Shown here in pieces: positions 1 through 7,430 of a stretch of 51,556 bases of DNA (position 1 is its first letter; each line of letters begins with the position of its first letter). The DNA is taken from contig CAMAXY010000014.1 of assembly GCA_945862215.1 (NCBI GenBank), positions 1 through 51,556 of the forward strand, given 5' to 3'. A program made the translations under genes and the position numbers. This stretch comes from Singulisphaera sp. GP187 (GTDB lineage: Bacteria > Planctomycetota > Phycisphaerae > Phycisphaerales > SM1A02). Under the pieces are notes generated by a model. The model was not told the origin of the DNA, searched no databases, and saw only the letters and a list, made by a program, of their open reading frames with translations.

Positions 1-896
1 GCGACCAAGAGATAACCAGAAGCGGGAATGATCGCACCATCGAGCGGCGTGATGCTTTCGATGGAACCTGCAAGATCGACTGCGCCAGTGGTGTTGTTGT
101 CACCGATCACGATGATCGAAAATCCATTCATATTGAATCCAACTGGTCCCTGAATTTCGACATATTCATCATTGTCTGTTCCAGGCTGATCGATTCGGAT
201 CTCCGAAAGTCGAATTGCAACGCCACTGCCGCAAGTCGGATTTGCTGCGCCTGGGGAATCTGTTCCTAAGGCCGTGTCTGAAGATCCAATTCGCCAAGTA
301 CTACTGTCAGCGCAGAGCCAGACTTGTGATGGCGATGTAATTCCATCTGGTCCAACACGAGTCGACGAATAGACGAAGTCTGTTGTTTTTCCATCTGGAG
401 TTGCAACTTGAACCAATGCAACTGAACTAATGATTGCAGTCCATGGCAGTACATCGAGGACGGCGTCGTTGTTCGTGTCGAGGTCCTGTCCATCAGATCC
501 AGTAAATCCACTCACCAAGAGGAATGTGAGATTGTCCGGATTTTCGAAGTTGAGAATTGCGACTTGGTCAGGCGTTCCAAATTGAAAGGTGGATTCTGCA
601 AGAACAAAGAATCCAGTCGAAGAGAAATTTCCAGAGAGCGCAACAACAGCTTCGATAGTTCCATTTTGGCTTGGAGGTGACGCAGCATCGTTGTCACCGA
701 TTACGACAAGTGTCAAGCCTGTGAGCGAGGTACCAGGCGTGCCTTTGAACTCGATGTATTCGCTCAAATCAATGCCAGGTTGGTCCACTCGGATTTCGTT
801 GATCACCGGATCAATTGCCAAGGCAGTCGAGCCAAAGGCGATTGAAAAGGAAAGTGCGCAAAGGTTGGTGAAGAGCCGAGTGGATCGGGGGGTCAT
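1..896 (-). CDS. Secreted protein with tandem lamin-tail-like repeats (3' end beyond window)
   Basis: An open minus-strand frame enters from the left edge with no stop in the window, so the C-terminus is missing. I start it at the ATG at 896, because a GGAG lies 6 nt upstream; the in-frame ATG at 908 overlaps that GGAG. The N-terminus (MTPRSTRLFTNLC..., ending ALA) is a typical Sec signal peptide. Two repeats follow, each opening with a near-identical phrase (NEIRVDQPG..., later SEIRIDQPG...) followed by EY(I/V)E, then G-rich strands with VIGDN. This fits lamin-tail-like (LTD) beta-sandwich domains of extracellular proteins. The role is probably surface or matrix associated, but no enzymatic motif is visible. 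Whether it ends in a sorting signal such as PEP-CTERM cannot be seen here. A good sigma70-like promoter lies at 961-989. Confidence 0.72.
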   Translation of the reverse strand, partial: MTPRSTRLFTNLCALSFSIAFGSTALAIDPVINEIRVDQPGIDLSEYIEFKGTPGTSLTGLTLVVIGDNDAASPPSQNGTIEAVVALSGNFSSTGFFVLAESTFQFGTPDQVAILNFENPDNLTFLLVSGFTGSDGQDLDTNNDAVLDVLPWTAIISSVALVQVATPDGKTTDFVYSSTRVGPDGITSPSQVWLCADSSTWRIGSSDTALGTDSPGAANPTCGSGVAIRLSEIRIDQPGTDNDEYVEIQGPVGFNMNGFSIIVIGDNNTTGAVDLAGSIESITPLDGAIIPASGYLLV

Positions 897-960
897 TTCT
901 TTCTCCATAAAGTCGTTGTTGAAGTAGAGTTAGAGCGGTTAAACAAGAGAGAACATTTTA

Positions 961-989
961 ATTGTAATCCCTGATTGGGAAATTTCCAA
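961..989 (-). promoter_or_regulatory. Sigma70-like promoter of the secreted LTD-like gene
   Basis: Reading the minus strand, TTGGAA (989-984) is separated by exactly 17 bp from TACAAT (966-961). This is close to the TTGACA-17-TATAAT consensus and lies about 65 bp upstream of the ATG at 896. The -35 box overlaps a perfect 10-bp palindrome, GGAAATTTCC, which could be an operator. The box match is seen; promoter activity is inferred. Confidence 0.55.
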
Positions 990-1070
990 TAAAATCTTTA
1001 AGTTTACGAGTTATTTACACAATCAATAGATTTGCCGTTCAATCTTTATGATTTTTATGTGTGGCGATCA

Positions 1071-1110
1071 AAGAAAAAAGGGATCTCACGGGCTTTCCGT
1101 GCGATCCCTT
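1071..1110 (-). terminator. Rho-independent terminator of the OmpA-like gene
   Basis: Positions 1078-1091 pair with 1097-1110, giving 13 base pairs, one mismatch (1086/1102) and a 5-nt loop. On the minus strand the stem is followed by a T-rich tract (TTTTTTCTTT, including the stem base). It sits about 40 bp past the stop of the OmpA-family gene, on the expected side. Confidence 0.85.
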
Positions 1111-1147
1111 GGGAAAGCATTCAGAGAGAATATCAAGAGTCTGCGAC

Positions 1148-2032
1148 TTATTTCGTCGGTTCGTCGTCGGCCTTCGTGGGTGCAGCAGCCTTGGAAGAAG
1201 CCGAGCCAGAACCCGAGCCGGAACCCGAGGGCAAAGCGTCAACAGCAGGAGTTCCCGAGGCCATTGATACGAAGTATGGCATCAAATAGACATCAACACG
1301 TCGGTTTTGAGCTGCGCCATTTGGACCATTTGGGACCGCGGGACGGAATTCGCCATAACCAGCAATGAGGAAGCGCGATGCTTGAACGCCATCTTTATGC
1401 AGAGCATCTCGCACAGCAATTGCACGATGAGCAGATAAATGCATGTTGGTTGGATTCTGCGCCGCAGACTTTTTGATCGGAACATTGTCTGTGTGGCCAA
1501 CGACAACAACTTCAAATGGGTTTGCCGCATTCGAATTAAGAATCGTTGCAAGTTGAGAAAGCACTGAAAGCGCACTTGCTTTCAATCCAACTGAACCTGG
1601 ATCGAATGTGAAGTCTGCAGCAAAGCGAATCATTCCACGCTTTTCATCAAACTGCAAAACATCAGGATATTGAGCAGCAAGAGCAGCAAGAGCAGCATTC
1701 ACTTCCGCTGGAAGTGGACCGCCATTCATGTTGCCAACTTTCTTCAAGAGCGACTCGTAATCTGCGAGCAGCTTGTCTACATCGACATTCTGGCCTTTTC
1801 GCAGCGCTTCGAGAGTTTCAAGATCGCCAGCTGACTGTGCCAACTGCGATCTCAATCTCGATTCATTCGCTCGAGTGGTCTCGAGATCGCCTTGCGTTCG
1901 AAGCAGTTGTTGCTGCTGAGAGCGATAGGCCAAATCGAGATCGTTGTATTTTTCTTGTGGGACGCAACCAACACTAGCAACAGCAACAAGTCCGATGAGT
2001 GTGGTTCGAAACGACGCTTCCAATGCGTTCAT
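1148..2032 (-). CDS. OmpA/Pal-family peptidoglycan-binding lipoprotein
   Basis: A 294-residue envelope protein. The N-terminus is a lipoprotein signal (hydrophobic LIGLVAVASVG then Cys23). Residues 25-90 are polar and predicted coiled coil (QQQQLLRTQGDLETTRANE). Residues about 130-250 form an OmpA C-terminal domain with the hallmark VVGHTDN, a later SAHRAIAVRDAL helix and the NRRVDVYL end, the segment that binds diaminopimelate in peptidoglycan. A low-complexity Gly-Ser tail and a charged end follow. The start is supported by GGAGG 8 nt upstream of the ATG. The likely role is tethering the outer membrane or a lipoprotein layer to the wall. It has its own terminator and stands alone. It could equally be called a MotB-like or Pal-like protein, but no stator gene is nearby. 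Confidence 0.85.
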   Translation of the reverse strand: MNALEASFRTTLIGLVAVASVGCVPQEKYNDLDLAYRSQQQQLLRTQGDLETTRANESRLRSQLAQSAGDLETLEALRKGQNVDVDKLLADYESLLKKVGNMNGGPLPAEVNAALAALAAQYPDVLQFDEKRGMIRFAADFTFDPGSVGLKASALSVLSQLATILNSNAANPFEVVVVGHTDNVPIKKSAAQNPTNMHLSAHRAIAVRDALHKDGVQASRFLIAGYGEFRPAVPNGPNGAAQNRRVDVYLMPYFVSMASGTPAVDALPSGSGSGSGSASSKAAAPTKADDEPTK

Positions 2033-2065
2033 AGTAGTAACCTCCGTGTTGAAGAAAAGTGTAGC

Positions 2066-2078
2066 GTGACATTGTCAC
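2066..2078. promoter_or_regulatory. Inverted repeat GTGAC-ATT-GTCAC upstream of the OmpA-like gene
   Basis: A perfect 5-bp inverted repeat with a 3-bp centre lies 34 bp upstream of the OmpA-like start. On the minus strand a -10-like TACACT (2063-2058) follows it immediately, so the repeat would fall in the spacer of that promoter, a usual place for a repressor site. No regulator gene is adjacent. The repeat is seen; operator function is a guess. Confidence 0.3.
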
Positions 2079-2262
2079 ATTTGGGAAGGGGGTAAAGCAA
2101 AAAATATTTTTTCTTTGTCCTTTTGCAATTTAGCAAAAAGTTTGCCAGAGCAACAATCGATCCCATCCGGGGGGTACGCGCCACCGATGGCGGTGATCGA
2201 CACGCAATCTCTCATTCATGAATTGTGCATGTTTGAGCTCAGATTTCCGATAAACTGTCTCT

Positions 2263-2679
2263 ATGCCTTCGAAGGAGAAACCAGAATTGGACTTGGCCAC
2301 GATTCGAGCCGCTGCGGGACCCTATCCCGTGCAGGCTTTGCACTTTGTCCAGACTGGGTTTGGGCATGCGGCAAAGTCTGCCTTGTCGGACCCGAGCCAG
2401 CTTTCGACCGATGACCGACACCTCAGTGGCCAGCAACTTTGTATGGGGCTCTTGGAATTCGCCATTGAGCAATACGGAATGATGGCTCCCGTTGTCCTCC
2501 AACGTTGGAACGTGCAGCGCACCGACGACTTCGGTCGAATCGTCTTCACATTGATTGATCTGGGGATCTTTCGCAAATCACCAAATGATTCCATTGAGGA
2601 CTTTCGATCTGTCTATGACTTTGCTGAAGTCTTTGCGCAAGACAGACTGCGCAAACACATCATGGGAAATAAAGGATAG
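2263..2679 (+). CDS. Minf_1886-family conserved protein
   Basis: A 138-residue soluble protein without signal or membrane segments. The pattern HLSGQQL..GLLEFAIEQYG-MA-VVL--W-V-RTDDFG-IVF-LID-G fits, from memory, the Minf_1886 family that is common in Planctomycetes and Verrucomicrobia and has no known function. The ATG at 2263 has no Shine-Dalgarno sequence, but a -10-like TAAACT ends exactly 6 nt upstream (2251-2256), so the mRNA may be leaderless. The AI-2E transporter gene follows 28 bp downstream on the same strand, which suggests co-transcription but says little about function. Confidence 0.72.
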   Translation: MPSKEKPELDLATIRAAAGPYPVQALHFVQTGFGHAAKSALSDPSQLSTDDRHLSGQQLCMGLLEFAIEQYGMMAPVVLQRWNVQRTDDFGRIVFTLIDLGIFRKSPNDSIEDFRSVYDFAEVFAQDRLRKHIMGNKG

Positions 2680-2707
2680 GGGTAAGAATTAAGTTCAGAG
2701 ATTATTG

Positions 2708-4021
2708 ATGGACCAAGATCCGCAGAAACCAACAACTGAGCCTGAAAATACAAACTTTGCACGTTTGCATATTTGGCAAGTGCAAGCATTTCGAGATCTC
2801 CTTGTCATCGCAGTTATCTTCGGCGCAATATGGGCGGGATATGCGCTTCGGTTTGTGACCACTCCTTTGCTGCTTGCTTTTACGCTCGCGTATTTGGTCG
2901 AGCCTTTAGTGGCTTGGCTCTGCCGCGTCTTAAAAATGTCGCGACCAGTCGCCGTGACTGCGATTCTGGCTTCTGCAGGATTGGGAGTTGTCCTCGCTGG
3001 ATTGCTTTTTATTCCAACAATCGTCTTTCAGGCATCTGAATTCGTAGCGAGCGCAAGAGCAGGGCGCTTCGATCAATGGATCAACCGATTCGAAGAGGTT
3101 CTTCCTTCCCAGTATCGAAGTGAAATCGGCAGAGTGCGCACATGGATCAATGACAAATCAACTTTAATACCGCCTGCTGTAACCGCTGCAGAATCGACTC
3201 CTCCAGCATCCAATAGCAAACCTGCAGATCTTGTGACTACAGTCGCAGAACCGATAGTTGCTCAACCTGACCCAGCCGCAGACTTACAAGATTCTTCACC
3301 AACTTCAATTACTCAGGCGCTGCTGAGTCCCACAGCACAGTCAGCACTGTGGAAAATCCTTGATTTTTCCAGCATGCTTTTCGCTGCAGTTCTTATCCCG
3401 TTTTATTTCTGGTTCTTCAGCGTTGAGTTTCCAACTGCAGTGAAATTCCTCGGGAGCCTTGTCCCAGCTGCCCGCAAAGAGAAAATCTTTCATTTGGCAG
3501 GTGAAATGGATGCGGCAGTCGCAGGCTTTGTCCGCGGAAGAATTCTGATCGCTGGTGGAATGGGCGTTATGTTCGCTGGAGGTTGGTGGATCAATGGCGT
3601 GCCATACGCATTGACTCTTGGCTTACTCGCAGGAATTCTTTCGATCGTTCCATATCTTGGATTGGTCGTGATCATTCCTGCGATCGCACTCTTGGCTGCA
3701 AACCAACTGACGATTCCAGAAGTAGACCGCATGGCGTGGTATTGGATCGTTGCTGGACCGCCACTCGTCTTTACAATCGTGCAGTCAATCGAGGGTTACA
3801 TCCTGACGCCAGTCTTTGCTGGCCGTGCGACCAATCTTGGACCAGTCTCAATCTTTGTCGCGGTACTCGCAGGCGCAAGTGTTGCGGGTCTGTATGGAAT
3901 GTTGTTGGCGATCCCCGTCGCAGCATGCGCAAAGATCTTGATTCGTGAAACGATCATGCCTTCGCTGAGGAATTGGGCTGCGGGAAAATCTTCCGATCCA
4001 TTGCCGCTTGATCGATACTAG
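2708..4021 (+). CDS. AI-2E family transporter (UPF0118 permease)
   Basis: A 437-residue polytopic membrane protein. Residues about 30-110 hold three hydrophobic segments, followed by a soluble Ala/Pro-rich loop (about 130-215) and then four or five more membrane segments. The C-terminal motif GIL.IVPYLG and the later segment with AG---LGP-SIF-A-LAG are typical of the AI-2E exporter superfamily (PF01594). Members include TqsA, and others that move Na+/H+ or unknown substrates, so the substrate cannot be called. I use ATG 2708 rather than the TTG just before it. The downstream neighbour ffh is convergent, with 32 bp between the stops. Confidence 0.88.
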   Translation: MDQDPQKPTTEPENTNFARLHIWQVQAFRDLLVIAVIFGAIWAGYALRFVTTPLLLAFTLAYLVEPLVAWLCRVLKMSRPVAVTAILASAGLGVVLAGLLFIPTIVFQASEFVASARAGRFDQWINRFEEVLPSQYRSEIGRVRTWINDKSTLIPPAVTAAESTPPASNSKPADLVTTVAEPIVAQPDPAADLQDSSPTSITQALLSPTAQSALWKILDFSSMLFAAVLIPFYFWFFSVEFPTAVKFLGSLVPAARKEKIFHLAGEMDAAVAGFVRGRILIAGGMGVMFAGGWWINGVPYALTLGLLAGILSIVPYLGLVVIIPAIALLAANQLTIPEVDRMAWYWIVAGPPLVFTIVQSIEGYILTPVFAGRATNLGPVSIFVAVLAGASVAGLYGMLLAIPVAACAKILIRETIMPSLRNWAAGKSSDPLPLDRY

Positions 4022-4053
4022 ATTGGCTGACTCCTTGAGCCTGTAAGAGTGAA

Positions 4054-5517
4054 TTAGCGCCTAGGGCGTTGCTTGAATTTGCTCTTCGCTGCGTCGGGGC
4101 GTGCTCCAGAGGCCCCAGGTATACCAGGCATTCCACCGCCCGCTGCCATCTCGCGCATTGCATTCATCTTTCCCATCATGCCGCCGCCGCTCATTTGCTT
4201 CATCACCTTCTGCATCATCTCGAATTGCTTTGTCAGTCGACCAACTTCGACTGTATTGGTTCCGCTGCCAGCAGCAATGCGTTTGACGCGACTGCGATCA
4301 ATGAGTGTCGGCGTGGATCTCTCTTTCTTGGTCATCGAACGAATCATTCCTTCGATTCGATCAAATTGCTTCTCGTCGATGTCAATGTCCTTCATCATGG
4401 AACCAACTCCAGGAAGAAGTCCAAGAATCTGTTTCAGCGGTCCCATGCGTCGAATTGATTTCAGTTGACTCAAAAAATCATCCATGTCCAACTGACCACG
4501 CGACATCTTTTCCGCAAGTTTCTCGGCTTCTTTTTCATCGACCTGGCCTTGAACCTTTTCAACGAGCGAGACAACATCGCCCATTCCTAAAATTCGTCCA
4601 GCCATTCTTTCTGGATCAAATTCATCGAGTCCATCCCAGTGTTCGCTGACGCCAACAAATTTGATTGGAGCGCCTGTGACTTGCCGAACCGAAAGTGCCG
4701 CGCCACCACGCGTATCAGAATCGAGCTTGGTCAGGATCACGCCATCAATATTCAAACGCTTATGAAAAGCCTTCGCACTGTTGACAGCATCTTGTCCAGT
4801 CATCGAATCAACGACCAGAAGAATCTCATGCGCTTCGATTGCACTATCAACAGATTCCAGCTCTCGCATTAATGCATCGTCGATATGCAGTCGACCTGCA
4901 GTATCAATGATGATCACATCGAAGCGCTCTGCACGTGCTTTCTGCAGCGCGCGCTTCGCCACACCGACCGCGCTGCCAGGCTTCGCGCCGGGCTGATCTG
5001 CGCATTGATCTGGCTCGCCGTGAAATGCGATGCGACTGCCGCCTGCAGCACTTGCCGCACCTTCGACAACAATTCGAAGTTGATCGACAGCGGCGGGGCG
5101 CTGTAAATCGCATGCTGCGACCAAGACGCTCTTGCCTCGACGGCCAAGCCAAGCCGCAAGTTTTCCGCAGGTTGTTGTCTTTCCTGCGCCTTGCAACCCG
5201 CAAAGCATCAGAACAGTCGGCCCAGGTTCAACGAAAGAAATTCGTGATGCGCTCGTGCCCATCAGTGCAACGAGGCGCTTGTGAACGATGCCGATCATCT
5301 GCTCATCGGGTCGGAGACTGCGAAGAACTTCAGATCCAAGCGCATCCTGAAGAACATCAGCACAGAAAGTTTTTACAATTTCACGATTGACATCTGCTTC
5401 AAGGAGCGCAGTCTCGATCGTGACCATCGCTTCGCGAACATTCGATTCGGAAATGCGTCCTCGTCCGGTCAGGTTTCGAAGTGCGCCCGAGAGATTCTCT
5501 GTGAGTGATTCAAACAT
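4054..5517 (-). CDS. ffh: Signal recognition particle protein Ffh (SRP54)
   Basis: A 487-residue GTPase that binds SRP RNA and signal sequences and docks nascent membrane proteins at FtsY. The N-terminal four-helix bundle covers residues 1-95. The G domain shows GLQGAGKTTT (107-116), DLQRPAA (138-144), DTAGR (205-209) and TKLD (263-266). The Met-rich M domain (about 325-460) includes MKQMSGGGMMGKM. The tail is basic (KFKQRPRR). Between DLQRPAA and the DTAGR strand there is an extra stretch of roughly 12-15 residues rich in Gly and Asp (around 155-182) compared with usual Ffh. It lies 25 bp downstream of polX on the same strand. The function is secure. Confidence 0.97.
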   Translation of the reverse strand: MFESLTENLSGALRNLTGRGRISESNVREAMVTIETALLEADVNREIVKTFCADVLQDALGSEVLRSLRPDEQMIGIVHKRLVALMGTSASRISFVEPGPTVLMLCGLQGAGKTTTCGKLAAWLGRRGKSVLVAACDLQRPAAVDQLRIVVEGAASAAGGSRIAFHGEPDQCADQPGAKPGSAVGVAKRALQKARAERFDVIIIDTAGRLHIDDALMRELESVDSAIEAHEILLVVDSMTGQDAVNSAKAFHKRLNIDGVILTKLDSDTRGGAALSVRQVTGAPIKFVGVSEHWDGLDEFDPERMAGRILGMGDVVSLVEKVQGQVDEKEAEKLAEKMSRGQLDMDDFLSQLKSIRRMGPLKQILGLLPGVGSMMKDIDIDEKQFDRIEGMIRSMTKKERSTPTLIDRSRVKRIAAGSGTNTVEVGRLTKQFEMMQKVMKQMSGGGMMGKMNAMREMAAGGGMPGIPGASGARPDAAKSKFKQRPRR

Positions 5518-5542
5518 CGAAGTCTGATCCTAGCGTAGGAAT

Positions 5543-7309
5543 TTATGAATGAAGTGATGCGCGCTTGCTGGACAGCCATTCGTGCAATTTTGCTGCAGAC
5601 CATGTGTTGACGCATCCCGTCGCAGTCAACCCGCCACGACGAGCGGTTGCGATGCCATAACGAAGATTGTCGGCATCGCCAGGGGAGTGGATATCGCAGT
5701 CGATGGCAATCATGCAACCAGATGCAACGGCGATGCGGACATGCTGATCGCGCAAGTCAAGCCGCGACCAGTGGCAGTTGATCTCCATCGCAGTACTGCA
5801 TTCCTTTGCTGTCCGACAAAGCAATTCCATGTCGGGAGAGAGACCCTCGCGACCCTGAATGATTCGTCCAGTTGGATGGCCAAGAATATGAACAAGCGGA
5901 TGGCGAATCGCGCAGAGAAGCCGATCAGTTGCAGCTTGAGGAGCTTGCTTGAGTGCAGTATGCGGACTTGCCACGACGACATCCAATTTCGCGAGGATGT
6001 CATCGTCATAATCCAATCGACCGTCTGCCATGATGTCGACTTCGCTTCCAGCGAGGATTCGAATGCCTCCAAGTTTCGCTTCAGCTTCGCGGATCGCGTC
6101 GATGTGCTTCAGCAAACGCTCGACCGAGAGTCCGTTCGCTTGCGCGCTCGCTCGACTGTGATCCGTCACGGCGACGGTGTGAAAACCTCGAGCCTTCGCA
6201 AGTGATGCGAGTTCGATGATGCTCATATCGCCATCACTCGCGGTGGTATGCGAATGAAGTTCTGCTTTGATGTCAGCAAGTTCGATCAATGCCGGTGACG
6301 GTTTCGTCAAATCCCAACCGTGCATCTCTCGCAGTTCGGGTGGGCAGTAGGGAAGTTCAAGCGCGCGATAGATCGACTCCTCGGTTTCAGCGGCGACAAG
6401 CGGAAGTTCCGCGCCTTCTGAATTTTCTTTCGGCACGCGAAAAAGGCCATATTCGTTCAGCCGCATTCCGCGTGCAATCGCGCGTTCTCGCAGAAGAACA
6501 TTATGGTCAACGCTTCCAGTGAAATACATCAACGCTGCGCCGAATGCATTGTCTTTGACAATGCGAAGATCGACTTGAATTCCAGTTGCCAATTGCACTG
6601 AGCATTTTGTATCGCCTTGCGCAAGAACTTTTCCAATTCCTGCGCAATTCAAGAATGCGGCTTTCGCTGCAGCGGGATCTTCGCTTGAAACGAGAAGGTC
6701 AAGATCGCCAACAGTCTCTCGGCCTCGTCGAGCGCTGCCTGCAAACGCCACCCGCACAGTGCCACGAGCAGCGCGCAGGATTTTCAGCATCGATTCAGCG
6801 ACTGGTACGGCTTCGCCCAATCGATAACGAACAGGACCTGCGCCCGCTGCATCATGCGCAGCGACCGCATCACGAAGATTTGTAATTGTTTTCTCGCCCA
6901 TGCGCTCGACGGTGAGCAGGGCACCACTTGCAATCGCAGCGCGCAAATCATCGATGTTGGTGACTTTGGCTGAATCCCATAGAAGTTTTACAGACTTTGG
7001 ACCGACGCCTTGCAAGGTGAGAAGCGCAGGCAATCCGGATGGAACTTTTGATTGCAAGGCCTCAAGTTCAGCAACTTTTCCAAGAGTTTCCAGTTCCACA
7101 ATCTTCGCGGCGGTGCTCTCGCCGATTCCTTCGACGGTGCGAAGTTCAGCAGGGTTTTCGCGTGCAAGCCGACCAAGTTCTCGTGATTCATTCTCGCACG
7201 ATCGGGCAGCCTTGCGGTATGCATTCACCTTGAAAGCATTCGCTCCAGTGATTTCGAGCAGATCTGCGATCTTCGTAAAAACATTCGCACATTCTTGATT
7301 GGACGCCAC
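5543..7309 (-). CDS. polX: Family X DNA polymerase / 3'-5' exonuclease PolX (Pol beta-like + PHP)
   Basis: A 588-residue repair polymerase. Helix-hairpin-helix segments lie near residues 60 and 105 (TVEGIGEST, LQGVGPKS). The Pol-beta nucleotidyltransferase core has GSARRGRETVGDLDLLV at about residue 185, with the two catalytic Asp, and a further Asp in IQVDLRI. The C-terminal PHP domain keeps its metal ligands (ELHSHT, TDHS, SEVDI, SPHT, HPTGR, DIHSP), so proofreading is expected. The frame stays open to 7399, but that part runs through a tRNA gene. The GTG at 7309 is preceded by AGGAG with 5-nt spacing and gives the normal N-terminus. The family fills small gaps in base-excision repair. The gene sits between tRNA-Arg and ffh. 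Confidence 0.95.
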   Translation of the reverse strand: MASNQECANVFTKIADLLEITGANAFKVNAYRKAARSCENESRELGRLARENPAELRTVEGIGESTAAKIVELETLGKVAELEALQSKVPSGLPALLTLQGVGPKSVKLLWDSAKVTNIDDLRAAIASGALLTVERMGEKTITNLRDAVAAHDAAGAGPVRYRLGEAVPVAESMLKILRAARGTVRVAFAGSARRGRETVGDLDLLVSSEDPAAAKAAFLNCAGIGKVLAQGDTKCSVQLATGIQVDLRIVKDNAFGAALMYFTGSVDHNVLLRERAIARGMRLNEYGLFRVPKENSEGAELPLVAAETEESIYRALELPYCPPELREMHGWDLTKPSPALIELADIKAELHSHTTASDGDMSIIELASLAKARGFHTVAVTDHSRASAQANGLSVERLLKHIDAIREAEAKLGGIRILAGSEVDIMADGRLDYDDDILAKLDVVVASPHTALKQAPQAATDRLLCAIRHPLVHILGHPTGRIIQGREGLSPDMELLCRTAKECSTAMEINCHWSRLDLRDQHVRIAVASGCMIAIDCDIHSPGDADNLRYGIATARRGGLTATGCVNTWSAAKLHEWLSSKRASLHS

Positions 7310-7340
7310 GGTGACTCCTGTGAATTCGAGCGAAAAATAG

Positions 7341-7414
7341 CGCGACCAGCAGGACTTGAACCTGCAACCCCGAGCTTCGTAGGCTCGTGCTCTATCCAAT
7401 TGAGCTATGGTCGC
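7341..7414 (-). tRNA. tRNA-Arg (anticodon ACG)
   Basis: A 74-nt cloverleaf. The acceptor GCGACCA pairs with TGGTCGC (7-bp stem, discriminator G). The D-arm has AGCTCAATTGGATAGAGC. The anticodon stem CGAGC/GCTCG encloses loop CTACGAA, giving ACG (normally A-to-I edited, reading CGN). The T-arm contains GGTTCAAGTCC. CCA is not encoded. It lies 16 bp past the nuoN stop and 31 bp before polX, and is probably processed from a longer transcript. Confidence 0.97.
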
Positions 7415-7430
7415 TTGAAATCGAATGATA

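Noticed and set aside
4069..4468. Plus-strand frames of about 130 codons opposite ffh
   Set aside because: Shadows of the ffh coding sequence: Met-rich codons read in reverse give His/Pro-rich nonsense.
7310..7399. 30-codon N-terminal extension of PolX
   Set aside because: The open frame passes through the tRNA-Arg gene. The GTG at 7309 has a good ribosome site and gives the normal PolX start.
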